A DNA stretch of 64,000 bases, taken from the NCBI RefSeq assembly GCF_018294505.1, contig NC_057813.1, positions 320,625,191 to 320,689,190 on the forward strand. Reading direction: 5' to 3'. Source of the DNA: Triticum aestivum. Lineage: Eukaryota > Streptophyta > Magnoliopsida > Poales > Poaceae. The notes below the pieces were generated by a model. It saw only the letters and a list, made by a program, of their open reading frames with translations. It ran no database searches and had not been told where the DNA came from. Positions 46,538 through 56,941 of the stretch are shown one piece after another. Each line of letters starts with the position of its first letter. The stretch's first letter is position 1. Both the position numbers and the translations under genes were made by a program.

Positions 46538-48120
46538 CTAATCCTTTGCTAACCCTAGAAATGAGGAGTGGGAGGTCTATTTACAGTCTAAGCCACGAAG
46601 GGGTAAGTGAGGGGGAGTGGGTACATGGGCCTCGGCCCAAAGACATGCACATAGGCAAGACCGGATGATTCATACAGGGGTCCGGATGATCCGCACATCT
46701 TGCGGATGATCCGGCTCTGTCGAGGGGCTTCTACAGGCTTTGTTTATCGAGGATGGGGAATTACGCGGATGATCAGGGGGGGCGTCGGGATGATCCGGCT
46801 CTGTGTCCGGATGTCCGGCTCCAGCTCAGCAGCGGCGATGCCTTCTTCTCCATTCTTTCATCTTCTCTTCCATGCTTCCCTCGCGGACGATGTAGTCGTT
46901 CCTTGGAGCTTGCACTCCTCCTCGACATTCATGAAGCTCCGATAATACCTATGCAGGCACGATGGAGGGTCAAGTATTATGCCATCCTCGAAGGGGTCAA
47001 GTGAGCACGTGTAAAGGAGATGATTCGCCTTTCTGTATGTGAAGTAGATGTCGCATGTGTCACTTCGCAAACGGACTCTTGACGTGGTGATGTTCGTAGG
47101 ATGATCCGCATCATCCCCTCCCCCTTGGGAAAGATCTGACCTCGGATCGAAAACCAAATCACCATGGGGAAGAGATGGCGACGCCATGTATAAGTAGACA
47201 ATCACCAAGTACTCATCATCTTGAAGCTTGAAATGGGCACTTTCCAATGTCGAACAGTCGCGTGATTCCTTCAAAAGGAGCAAAGATAACAAACACTTGG
47301 AAAAACTAATGTGGTTAGCGATAGTGCAAAACCAAGCATTCAAGCGGTGATTCACCCAACAAGTGTCGTCATCAAGCATAGAATATGGTGTGACAAAGGA
47401 TTGTGATATGGCATGTAAGCATATGAATTGAGCACAATCAAGGTCATCATGGAAACAAGCATGTAAATGTGAGGTAGTGATGCAAATATGTGTGACAAGA
47501 GAATAAGCATCTACCTCAAGTTCATAGCAAGGATGCATAAAGCTCTCAACAAATGGTCTATGGTATGCATATGGACCATTCACAACACCAAATAAAATGA
47601 AGTGTGTAAACACATGTGCAAGACAATCCAAGTATAGTGTGCATATATAGGGTGTAGTGAAAATCGATTGGCACTCACCACAATAGAAAGAGCAATTGTT
47701 CAACATGTGTGAGGCAATCAAGCCAATCATGTGACAAGCAATGGGACATGGCATATGTGAAGACATGACATTGTTGCAACCAAACATGTGATAGGAGCAA
47801 GTAATCCAAGAATTGGATGCAACACACAAGGCATATATGTCATGAGGAATGGAAAGGTGAAAATGACAAGTGGAAGCAAGATATCCATGGTTGCTACAAA
47901 CCATTGGACTAGCCCATCTTATATACAACAGACAAGTTTAGTCAACAATATAAAAACTTGTATTGACATATACAACAAAACCTACTTGGGATAGAATTGC
48001 ACTTTCAGACGCGAGGGTGCTACATGTGGCCTTGATTGTGTTCTGTTGTTCGGGGCGAGCCATCTGCTGTGAATGGGGGTCCTCCATTCGAGTCATCTAC
48101 TGACAGTGCCCGGGATGGTT
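46538..48120. repeat. Unassigned repeat block holding a long ORF
   Basis: Repeat-like sequence rich in the phrase GGATGATCCG (about 46680-46800) and CAAT/CATG-rich text further on. No LTR or terminal inverted repeat could be placed. It is cut on the left by element C and on the right by CACTA element 3. The main content is a long minus-strand open frame. Confidence 0.4.
46858..47904 (-). CDS. Unidentified 349-codon open frame, likely retroelement-derived
   Basis: From the first in-frame ATG at 47904 (MVCSNHGYLASTCHFHLS) to the stop at 46858-46860 there is no stop codon. Composition is odd: rich in Cys, His, Tyr and Ser, with repeated short CYS/HIS-containing phrases (CNNVMSSHMPCPIACHM) but no zinc-finger spacing that I can support, no signal peptide and no clear domain. 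The C-terminal part is more acidic (FDPFEDGIILDPPSCL, NVEEECKLQG). I recall similar text as a repeated hypothetical protein in Triticeae. It may be a real accessory protein or a chance frame of a low-stop repeat. No function is assigned. Confidence 0.35.
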   Translation of the reverse strand: MVCSNHGYLASTCHFHLSIPHDIYALCVASNSWITCSYHMFGCNNVMSSHMPCPIACHMIGLIASHMLNNCSFYCGECQSIFTTPYICTLYLDCLAHVFTHFILFGVVNGPYAYHRPFVESFMHPCYELEVDAYSLVTHICITTSHLHACFHDDLDCAQFICLHAISQSFVTPYSMLDDDTCWVNHRLNAWFCTIANHISFSKCLLSLLLLKESRDCSTLESAHFKLQDDEYLVIVYLYMASPSLPHGDLVFDPRSDLSQGGGDDADHPTNITTSRVRLRSDTCDIYFTYRKANHLLYTCSLDPFEDGIILDPPSCLHRYYRSFMNVEEECKLQGTTTSSAREAWKRR

Positions 48121-48619
48121 CACTACAAAAAAAGACACATCCGTGACATTTTGGGTTGAACTAATTTTTTTCCTGTGATGCTTATGACACTTCTATGACG
48201 ATAATTGACAAAACCCGGTATCATCATAGATGTGGTGGAATCCTACTTCTATGAAAAAAAATCAAGATAGAAGAAGGGCTTTTCGTCCTCGGTGGGCCGG
48301 TGATGCACTTGCATCACATTCTTTGGGTCGTCCATGATGGAAAAAATCATGGGAGAAGCGAGGGCGCGGAAAATTTTGGGGAGTTCCCGGTTACGGTGGG
48401 TGGTCGGGGCCAAGCAATGCACGAAGGTTTACATGTTTCTCTCATACGCGTACACGCGTGTGTGCAAGGCATTGCGCTCTAACTGAACCTGAGCGAGGCG
48501 TTGGGCTCGAACTAAACCTGAACTATTGCACTAGCTATGTTACTGAACCCCGATCGATCCCTTGTTGTTAACTCAATCCGAGTGATTCCTTCGCTACTGT
48601 TGCTAAACGAAGCCGATCG

Positions 48620-49450
48620 AAGCTGCCTCTTGATGAACAGTTCTCGGTGGGGTTGGATGAACAGGATCCCACGGTAGTAGAGGTCGTTTCCACTGGATGA
48701 ACAGGATCCGATCAAGGAGGTGGGGGTGGATGAACAGTAGCCGGTGGAGGGACCCCGTACATGGAGGGATTGTTGAACAGGACCCCATGTTGGGCTGGTT
48801 GAACAATAGCCGGTGGAGGCTGGATGAACAGGACCCCGTGGAGGGCTAGATGAATAGTAGCTAGTGGGGGCTGGATGAACAGGACCCCGTGGATGAAAAG
48901 TAGCTTGTGGAGGCTGGAGGAAGTCAACGGTGGATGAATAGTAGCAGATGGAGGCTGGAGAAGTCGATGGTGGATGAATAGTAGCCCGTGGAGTCTTGTT
49001 TTGCGGTACGCCGCACTCCTCCCGATGAACAGGACCCCCGTTTCCACCGTATAAGGTCAAAGAGAAGTCTGTTTCCTCTATTTTGCGGTACGCCACACCC
49101 GTCTAGTCAACAGGACCCCATTTCGACCGTAGGAACTAGAACAGAACTCCGTTTCCACCATTTTGCAGTAGACACTTCCCGATGAACAGGACCCCGTTTC
49201 GACCGTATGTGGTCGAGCAAAAGGGTCATTTCCTCCGTCCTGCGGTACACCAAGCCTTATTTTGGCTGTTCTGTCCAAGCCGGTTGGATCCCGATGAACA
49301 GGACGCGTTCCGACCCAGTGGCTTCGCTCCCGATGAACCGGATGCATTCTGAACCAGCCACTTGGCTCTCGGTGAAGACAATGATGTTTTCTCCATTCGG
49401 ACCCAGCCGGTTAGTTGCCGATGAACAGGACGACGTCGCTACCATTCGTT
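48620..49450. repeat. Minisatellite-like block of GATGAACAGGA units
   Basis: GATGAACAG or a one-base variant (GATGAATAG, TTGAACAGG) occurs about twenty times. From 48640 to 48990 the units are 30-60 bases with GGTGGAGGCTGG between them. From 49000 to 49330 a longer unit of about 80-100 bases adds GCGGTACGCC and CCGTTTCGACCGTA. It is noncoding; the open frames through it shift at each unit. Confidence 0.75.
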
Positions 49451-49734
49451 GCCTCTCCATGTACACGAGCTTTGTCCGTACGTATGCATGAGTATGCATT
49501 CGAGACCCCGCCTGTATGTATGTACATGGTCGTATTTAATTTCTTGGAGCATGGTTGTGCGTACGTGTACACGATATATAAAGACGGGACTGCGTGACAT
49601 CCTACGTCTGTGCCTCTACTACGACACATGCATCTCCTTACCCGGGCATGGTTCGTCACTGCAGAGAGACCGATCGACCCGTATGTACGTACACGATCGC
49701 GACCAGGCAGACAACCTGACGTACGGTTCGACCT

Positions 49735-50035
49735 GATGGGTCCCAGCTGTCAGGGAGGGTAAGGAGGCACTTCCTTCCATGCGAAGATATAGTTGGTGGG
49801 TCCCAGCTGTCAGGGAGGATAACGAGGCACTTCCTTTCGTGCGAAGGTATAGTTGGTGGGTCCCAACTGTCAGGGGGAAGAATCATTTTTTTGCCCGTAA
49901 TACGGACGCACTTCCTCGTGTACGAAAATGTAGCTGGTGGGTCCCAGCTGTCATGGGAAATAGTTTTTTCGTGGCCCTTCCGTTAGGTCCCGCTGTCAGG
50001 TGGACGAAGCATTATTTTGCACATAATAAGGCGGC
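49735..50035. repeat. Tandem block with GGGTCCCAGCTGTCAGG
   Basis: Four to five units, the first two about 60 bases apart (TGGGTCCCAGCTGTCAGGGA at 49738 and 49798; diverged copies near 49858, 49940 and 49988), with GCACTTCCT between them. Part of CACTA element 3. Confidence 0.75.
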
Positions 50036-50599
50036 ACTTCCTTACTGCGGCCGTGGACACAGCTGTTAGCCTCTTCACGTACAGTCCTCTTCCGATGGAA
50101 GGCGTTCCTTGACCACGTTGACCACACCACACCGAGAGCACCAAGGCAGTGGACGACGGTGCAGCCTAATATGGGAACGATCTGGAGTTATGGAACAAGG
50201 GGCACTGGAGTCCCTGGCCGAGGGGAGTACGAGGGACTAGTTCCGTTGCCGGGTGAGGCTGCCTTTGCCAGAGAATAACAAAAGCTGTGTGTGAGTACAG
50301 GTATGACCTGGACACCATTGGGAGTAGAGTGGGATGGAAAGGCTTGCGCGGCAGCACAGCCAGCCACGGGAGGCAGATGCAGGCGCTCCAGCCGGCGATG
50401 GTTTTGGCGACTGGAGCAAGAGCAACTAGATCAGAGATTGAAGAAGCAGGATCGCCGTTGGATGTCAATCCAACGACTATAGATGTTAGAATAATTTGTT
50501 GACACTTCTTTTAGATCATTAAATTGTTTTGTTCACTAAATGGACAACACCTTGCGCAGGATTCGTCTAGTGGGCGACCAAAGTCAGCTTCAAAAGTTG

Positions 50600-51335
50600 T
50601 GGCGGAATGCAGACCATTAATTTAAGTTTTACATCCCATTTCATTTTGTTTGCCAATACATCTATTTCCTGGGCTTTGACTCAAAAAATAATCTATTTCT
50701 TGGGCTGGATAAAAATAATAATAATAATAGCCAATTTACTATTTATGATAATTTTTTCTCAAAAAATACTATTTATGATAATTTACAATGCATTTGATTT
50801 TTTATTCGAATACACCTATTTACTGAGCTGGGTCAAAAACAATATTGTATACATGCATCACATTTATCATTTCTGATAATTTACAAGCCATTTGATTTTA
50901 GTATAAATGGGCCCATTTCTCGGATGGGTGAAAAAACAATGATGGTTTGGACTGAGCATTTCGTATAAAAATAGTATTGAGATACGAATATTATTAAAAA
51001 ATTAAGTTGGGCTAGGTAATCTTATTATATAAAAAATGAACTGGGTTGTGCATTTTATTAAAAGAAAGATAGGCTAGGCTGCACTTATTTTAGGATATTG
51101 TGTACAACTATTGGCCCAGTTGCATTGATGGTATTCAAACAAAAGGCATGTGTAGTATAGTACAATTTTACATGGCTACTCAACCCACATTCAACAACGC
51201 CGGAAAGGCTCAAACAAGGCTTCTGTACAACTTTTTGAAGTCAATGAGCTCAATGAATAACTTAGAAAAAGTTAGAGTACAGTGGAACCTAATTAAAAGT
51301 TGTCATGAGCGAAGAAATAATTCAACGGGTCCCAC
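50600..51335. other. AT-rich region with short degenerate repeats
   Basis: Repeats such as TTTATGATAATTT and GATAATTTACAA (near 50740-50800 and 50875) and variants of GGGCTGG-ATAAAAA suggest a decayed array of about 100-bp units. Nothing coding is supported. Confidence 0.45.
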
Positions 51336-51336
51336 T

Positions 51337-51395
51337 TGTGTGTGTGTGTGTGCGCGAGAGAGAGAGAGAGAGAGAGAGGGAGGAGAGAGAGAGAG
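51337..51395. repeat. (TG)n(CG)(GA)n compound microsatellite
   Basis: About eight TG units, a short CGCG, then about eleven GA units, a GGGAGG interruption and more GA units. Confidence 0.9.
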
Positions 51396-51399
51396 ACCC

Positions 51400-51844
51400 A
51401 TCAGTCGATGCTCGTAAATACATCTTTCAGCCATATGCATTGCTGATGCTCAGTAAAAACTTATATAGGTGACACAATCATATAGGACATCATAACCCAC
51501 TGAACTTACATACAAAAATTTCACGCAGGTGGCACAATCAGGGTGGAAGAAGTGGATCGCTATGAGTAGGGCTATGTTGAAACCAACGAACTCGTACATA
51601 ACGGTTCATCATCATTATTAATGACGGGGAAATATCTTGAATGTTGTGCAACGAAAACAGACAGACAACACAATAAGTTCTGCTAGCACATTAAGTTGAC
51701 ATACAACCCTTTCTAAAAAAGTTCAGGTACAAAAATAGAATAGGTCACAATCAAATGTACTGGCACATCAGTGCTTCAAATCGATAGCTCGGATTTAACT
51801 AGTATCTGACAAGATTCAGTTGTTACCTCAAATTAGAGCACATC
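51400..51844. other. No recognisable feature
   Basis: Moderately AT-rich sequence between the microsatellite and the DUF4283-like pseudogene. It may be that gene's 3' flank. I see no motif or terminus. Confidence 0.4.
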
Positions 51845-52882
51845 CTAGTAGCCAACCCTGCCTCTTCTCCCGAAGAAGTAGTGGCCTCCGCCGCGTGATG
51901 GAGTAAGCCCTGTGCCATCCATCTTTTCGGGCAACACGGGGAAAGTCTGACATTTTCTCCTATAATGGACATCGTCGACGTACCCAGGCACCAGCAGCGG
52001 TGGCAGGACTTCAATTGATGGATTGACCACTTCTTCGACACGCATGAACACTCGATATAGGTACATCCCTAACGTGGTCCACGGTGGCCTTGGTGGTGAT
52101 GAATAGTACAACCCTGGTTCCTGCACCAGTATCTCAACACCAATCACCTTCGGTATGGTGGATGGCTTCTTCATCCATGCCATAACTGTCAGAGCCTGAC
52201 TGTTTGGAGGAACAAACATACTTACGAGCTCACCTCCAAGGTCATTGATAAGCTCATTCATGGACTTGTTGTTTCAAGCAGGTCGAGGCATACCGTGGAA
52301 GGTAAGCTTTGTTAAAAACTCAAGCTAAGAGGGCATCGAGCCCCATCTTGGGTGCCACTAATCAAAGCTCACCAGCGCGCCATCATAGAACAAACACCGG
52401 GAAGATTCAAACACATGACTGCAGTCGAAAGTTGTTCGGAACCTGATGAAGAAATCATCCGGTGGCGGACAGACTTTGACGAGCAAGTCACTTATTTGGA
52501 TGTCTTGCGCAATGTCAAGAACTTTGACAAGGTCGTCCGGCAAGACAGGAGGTCGGTCGCCATTGATGGTTACCATCCGCACTTTGCCGACAAACTAGTC
52601 GCCAAGCACCGCCATGCCACTGTTGAGTGACAACACGCAGCGCCCGAAGGCAGGAGGGACCTCAGGATCTCTAGCTCGGAGATCCGTGTTGACCGGTGAC
52701 ATGATAGTGCGCTTGAGTACAGGGTGTACATGAGGGGGATTTGGGGGAACTTGAGTAGGAATCGAGATTCCAAAGGTAGGGGAGGGGCGGGAGATTAGGG
52801 ATGAAAAGGTAGCATGAATTTCGAACATGCGCCAATATGCTCTCGGCGTGCAAGCGCACGAAAACTCCGGTGGTGCCCACAT
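51845..52882 (-). pseudogene. DUF4283-like gene fragment with stop codons
   Basis: One continuous minus-strand frame from 52882 to 51845, broken by stops at about 52595, 52358, 52325 and 52264 but without frameshift. The middle matches the style of the plant DUF4283 domain: a strand-helix segment (MVTINGDRPPVLPDDLVKVL), PPDDFFIRFRTTFDCSHVF, then CLFYDGALVSF, LEFLTKLTFHGMPRPA, the SMNELINDLGGEL turn, TVMAWMKKPSTIPKVIG, and LGMYLYRVFMRVEEVVNPS. Such proteins often carry a zinc knuckle and many derive from LINE or transposon proteins. The C-terminus ends GRRGRVGY. The nonsense-only damage suggests it was an open frame not long ago. Confidence 0.6.
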
Positions 52883-53569
52883 GTCGGCCTAAGAGTCCTT
52901 ATTTTTTCTTTTTTTGTGAGCACGGCCTTTTTTTAGGATCTTTTGAGAGCCTGGCCTGAGAGGTATAATTGACCTGTTTGGCATTGCGTTACTACTCGGC
53001 CCATATTCAATACCACCTCACTGGCCAAACAAGTGTATATCATCGAAAAGACACTAAGCTCAAATTATAACTTGAAAAAGGAGATATACTCTGAATACTA
53101 GAGAATGGTGATGCCCTCATTTAGCCCACCAGCAGTTCAAGACAATAAACAGTTTGAAACAACGATATATACAACATTCAAACACTGACTACTGACTACT
53201 ACTGACATAAATAGCAAGACATGACAGTTCACCCATCTACAACGCTCAGACTCTCGTGATCCAGATGAGAATGACATTCTAAATAGAGATAACTATTACA
53301 TATTAAGAGTGACATAGACAAGGATGACCAAATGACAAGGAATATGCATAACAAAAGAGAGAACTACCCATCCAGAACAAGCAGCAAAGACAACAAGTCA
53401 TTCAAAGAGGTATGATCCAACACCATCATAATTTGCAGCCCCGCTTCAGCCACCAGTGATCCGGAGACACCAGTACTCCACCCTTTCGATGCAACAGCCC
53501 AATTACCTATCAACATGGAGGCATGAGCCACATCACTGCCTGTCGCACTTGAGACATCCAAGGATCAAA
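52883..53569. other. Intergenic gap between two gene fragments
   Basis: AT-rich sequence. The part near 53360-53560 may be 3' flank of the F-box pseudogene. An open frame of 65 codons on the minus strand there has no recognisable content. Confidence 0.4.
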
Positions 53570-54031
53570 GTTAATTCAGATGCCTATGTTGTTCTCACCT
53601 TCTTTTGGCTGCAGGCTGTATTGTTGACAATCAGGGGAGTTTGCTCCCGAAGTCCTGGGGCTCGCCGTGTAGACACAATTTTCCATAGTAAACAAAGCCT
53701 CTCTGCCATCAAGGTCCTTGCCAACGATACTCCTGGTTAATCGAATAATTGAGTCCAAGAAACAGAGAGTCTGAACCAAGGCTGTTTACCGCCTCCAACT
53801 CAAAAATCATGAAGGCCCCAACAAGCTGGTATCCTGCTCATAGACGTAACAGCCATTGTCCGGATACTCATGTATTTCACGGTGCTTGTACACAGTGGGG
53901 TTTTTGCAATATAACTTTCCTAGCTCATGTGTGCGAATGTTCATCAGTCTTTTGCCATTGTCTGATTGAGCAAGAAACCAGTTGTGCTTCACTATTTTTG
54001 GCAGAGGTGGTGTGATTACAAAGTGTAGTAA
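53570..54031 (-). pseudogene. F-box/KIB-like pseudogene, exon 2
   Basis: Starts after an acceptor (CTATAG at 54037-54032). The frame reads LLHFVITPPLPKIVKHNWFL, KLYCKNPTVYKHREIHEYPD, then, after a small frame change near 53815, AVNSLGSDSLFLGLNYSI, and finally, in another frame, LFTMENCVYTASPRTSGANS. This order, with NSLG-x-ALFLG-x-NYS and CVYT, is typical of the KIB1-4 beta-propeller (DUF295) region of plant F-box proteins. Two frame changes (about 53815 and 53740) break it. It continues exon 1 at 54833-55611 across an intron of about 800 bases. Confidence 0.55.
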
Positions 54032-54832
54032 CTATAGGGACACTACATCATATCAAAAAGGACATGCATTGTTAATGTAAGATCAGCATTGTCCAGAGTA
54101 TGAGTAGGGTAAAGCAAGAAACAATATTGATATGTCCCTGTTGGAACAGAGAGGAAAATACAAGGAAATGTATATTGGGTTCGAAAATATAGAAGTCCCA
54201 TGCATGGTTATACTCATGTTATCTCGCAATCGATTCTTCACAGGAAACTACCATGTCATGCATGTTATGTAATCATGTTCCATCCTTACAAACAAATTCT
54301 TCAAGGAAACTAACAGACCACATTGTTATATACTCATGTTTTTTGGGCAAAAATATTGTGAGGATATTATTCTAGCCATCGATTGCTGAAGGGCGAATAT
54401 AGGTATGTACACATGGTAAGCATTACATGATTTCACTACTTCCAAATGTAGAGTTCTCCATATGCACATTTACTTCCCTAATGTATGGTTAGATGAAACC
54501 AACAGTGTGATGCATGTGTATACATCACGAAAATGAGGAAACTAACATGGATATTGATACACACTCATATTTAATAGTATATAGATTACTATAAAATAAG
54601 GATAATATCCATATCTTCATAACCGTTTGATTATTCAAGGGTACAAATTGGTTGTAATGACATGGTCACAATCGCATGAATTAACTCATTCCAAATATAG
54701 CTGATTTACGACATCTCTAATAAATTGCCATAGTTCTACACAAATTCTGCTCAAACAAGGATATGTCAATCATCACAAAAAGTTCAAACAGTGTCATGGC
54801 GTTATCATTAGCATCAAGCGAAAATAACTTAC
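54032..54832 (-). other. Probable intron of the F-box/KIB-like pseudogene
   Basis: AT-rich, no open frame, bounded by a GTAAG donor (minus strand, 54832) and a CTATAG acceptor. No transposon ends are seen inside. Confidence 0.45.
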
Positions 54833-55611
54833 ACGCGCCGTCCCAGCAATACCTGGTGCCATCTGCTTTGTCGATCGCGTAGATGATGCCATTGTGTTCA
54901 ATAGCATCACAGAAGTGTGTATTAGCTTTGACGATCCACTACGAGCTGAGTTGTCTCCTGCTAAAGAAGGTACCAACACAAAGATATGCGAGTCTATGGT
55001 CGAACAAGGCAATTAGCTTGAAGTCTGCATGATCCGCATGTCGTGTGGGCACTTGGAAGATTACAATCTTCTGCAAAACAAGGTCAGTCCAACTGATGTG
55101 GTAATCTAGATGACTTGGACCGCGTCGGTAAAACCATATATAATCCAATGGAGGAAGGATAATCTCATGGGAGGTCTACAAGTTCACGAGCACCAACTTT
55201 CTCCCGTCTTCTCTGACGGCAGCCATCAAGTGGGAGTTCATGCCGACCGAGTACATACCTGCCAAGAAGTTTCGGGCGATGGTGATCGAATCAAAGTCAA
55301 GGGAAATGATGTACCCACGACATACCTCCAAAGAAGTTTCGGCTAATGGAGGTCGGATTGAAGTCGAGGGGCATCATGTATGCCTCTGTATCATGGTAAG
55401 AAAATATCACAAGACCAGATAGCAGCAAGCAGGGTGTCTTGAAAAGCTTAGGCCTCACTTCGATGATGGCTATGTGCATGTCCCTCGATCATGTAGCCAG
55501 CCGCACGACGCTCAACATATCCATACACGAACAACAAAGGTTGAGGATGTCACTCTCGAGATTGCTCCAATCGCGGATCATATGGATGTTGCGCGGTTCA
55601 CGTTCGGCCAT
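54833..55611 (-). pseudogene. F-box/KIB-like pseudogene, exon 1
   Basis: Starts at ATG 55611 (MAEREPRNIHMIRDWSNLES), and the F-box follows (DILNLCCSCMDMLSVVRLAT), then a TGA in place of the usual Cys/Trp region, and IIEVRPKLFKTPCLLLSG. F-box proteins join targets to the SCF ubiquitin ligase; the KIB domain forms a propeller. Later parts in shifted frames: AAVREDGRKLVLVNL, LVLQKIVIFQVPTRHADHAD, FKLIALFDHRLAYLC, and WIVKANTHFCDAIEHNGIIY up to the donor at 54832. A stretch of about 70 bases encoding (P/S)LDF-x-(P/S)-x-(S/T)I-x-RNF is present twice (55320-55390 and 55250-55318). Several stops show it is dead. Confidence 0.6.
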
Positions 55612-56660
55612 GGTGGAGTCTGGAAGGTGGGGTTTTGGGAGGCTTGATTTACGGGGGAGAAGGCTATCGGTGGTGGAGCGACTAGCGAGGGAATAGTGGT
55701 ACTGGGGGGGCGAGCGAGGCGAGGGTACGCGGGGGCACCGTGAGATGGAGATGGAGTGGTGCTAGGGGAGAGGGAGATGATGGGAGGCATGCTAATGTGC
55801 TATACAGTGGCGATGACAGACTGCACAATGCACAAGGTGAGGCGTACTCTGGTAACTCAAACACGCCGCCTGGACTAGTGTCAGGCGCAGGGTGTTGTCA
55901 CTTCACTGTGAGGACCGAATGTATAATATTTTGACCATCATGTGTACCACAGTTGTACTACTACTAGTAGTAGTAGGAACATGAGTACTCCAACACTGTA
56001 TAGCGGAAATAGGTCTCCCATGCTAGCATGCCTTTGGGTTCACTTCATCCTCCAGGTATCATCCATATTAAGAGTAGAACCAAATTGTCATGCATGCGGA
56101 AGCACGAAGAAGGGCTTGTTCATTTTTGAGGATAACTGCGCATTCCTTAACCAGATAATGTTGTGTCTCCCATGCACGCACCAATACCCATCCGAACCAG
56201 CTACGACACATTTTTTATATCTGTTTGCATAGGTCCCACCTGTCAGGAGGGGTGCAGAAATAAAAAGGAACCATAAAATGCCTCGCCATGGTGATTCGAA
56301 AGAGTGACCTCAACTAGCCAGTGGCACATGTAGCGCTAGAAGGATGTGCACGTACACGGATAGGTACCACTCCTTAGTCTACCCGCATAGCCTTTTTGTT
56401 TAGTCTACCTAGCCGTCCAATTAACTGCCTGCAGGCCACTTCTCCCATTTACTTCTCCATTGGGAACCGATTTTCCTCGGCTTCTTCACCTCTCCTTCAT
56501 CTTCATTTGCATCCAAACCCCACTACATTCACATTGTTTTAACCTTTTCACATACTCCTAGAGTAATTCTGAAGCCCATTTAAATAATCATCTTCTTCAG
56601 TTAGACTAGCCATCTAATCCTAATTCTCCAAACCATAGCCCTCCGGTCCAGTGGTTCCAA
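55612..56660. other. Gap with possible CACTA remnant and a gene leader
   Basis: 55612-55800 is GC-rich 5' flank of the F-box pseudogene. Around 56230, AGGTCCCACCTGTCAGGAGG resembles the repeats of CACTA element 3 and may mark its decayed right part. 56440-56660 is C/T-rich (TTCTTCACCTCTCCTTCATC) and looks like the untranslated leader of the exonuclease fragment that starts at 56661. Confidence 0.4.
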
Positions 56661-56941
56661 ATGGCGAAAGAGATAGAGATGCAGTTTTTTAGCGACCAAC
56701 ATGTCCTCATCAAAGGCTCGTTGAGCATATTTGCCACTGTCACCGAACACCCAAGGGTTGTTCGGAAGTGGATCAACAATGTATCCAACTCCCTCCAAAA
56801 TGTAGAGATGAAGGTCATCGGTCTCGATGCAGAGTATATGAAGTGTCCCATTGGGAAGAGCCAACCTGCCGCCATCCTTCAGCTCTGCCTCGAAGATGAT
56901 GTTTTGGTGTGCCACATCATACACGCACCCTCCATACCAGG
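56661..56941 (+). pseudogene. RNase D/WRN-type 3'-5' exonuclease, N-terminal fragment
   Basis: ATG at 56661 (MAKEIEMQFFSDQHVLIKG), then TEHPRVVRKWINNVSNSLQN and VIGLDAEYMKCPIGKSQPAA, ILQLCLEDDVLVCHIIHA. The D-x-E in GLDAEY is the first motif of DEDD exonucleases, and the following LQLC strand fits the plant WRN-exonuclease-like family. These enzymes trim nucleic acid 3' ends, but in plants many members are uncharacterised. About 93 codons are open; the family is usually about 200 residues or longer, with further Asp motifs that are missing here. At 56942 a Copia LTR is inserted, and the open frame runs 12 codons into it before a stop at 56976-56978. No stop or frameshift lies in the gene part. 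Confidence 0.65.

Larger units (their letters stand above)
48121..50570. mobile_element. CACTA transposon 3, left end and internal repeats
   Basis: Starts with CACTACAAAAAAAGACACAT at 48121. The subterminal region has CCGTGACATTTTGGG and several CTATGA/CATAGA-type motifs within 120 bases. It is followed by a minisatellite-like block with GATGAACAGGA and a block with TGGGTCCCAGCTGTCAGG, both of which I associate with Triticeae CACTA elements. No matching right terminus (a TTTGTAGTG end) is found downstream, so the right border is uncertain. The element may extend to about 56300 and include the gene fragments, or be truncated. Confidence 0.6.

Noticed and set aside
50166..50468. 100-codon minus-strand frame
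   Set aside because: Lies in CACTA element 3 internal sequence; overlapping frames of similar length on both strands and no conserved motif.
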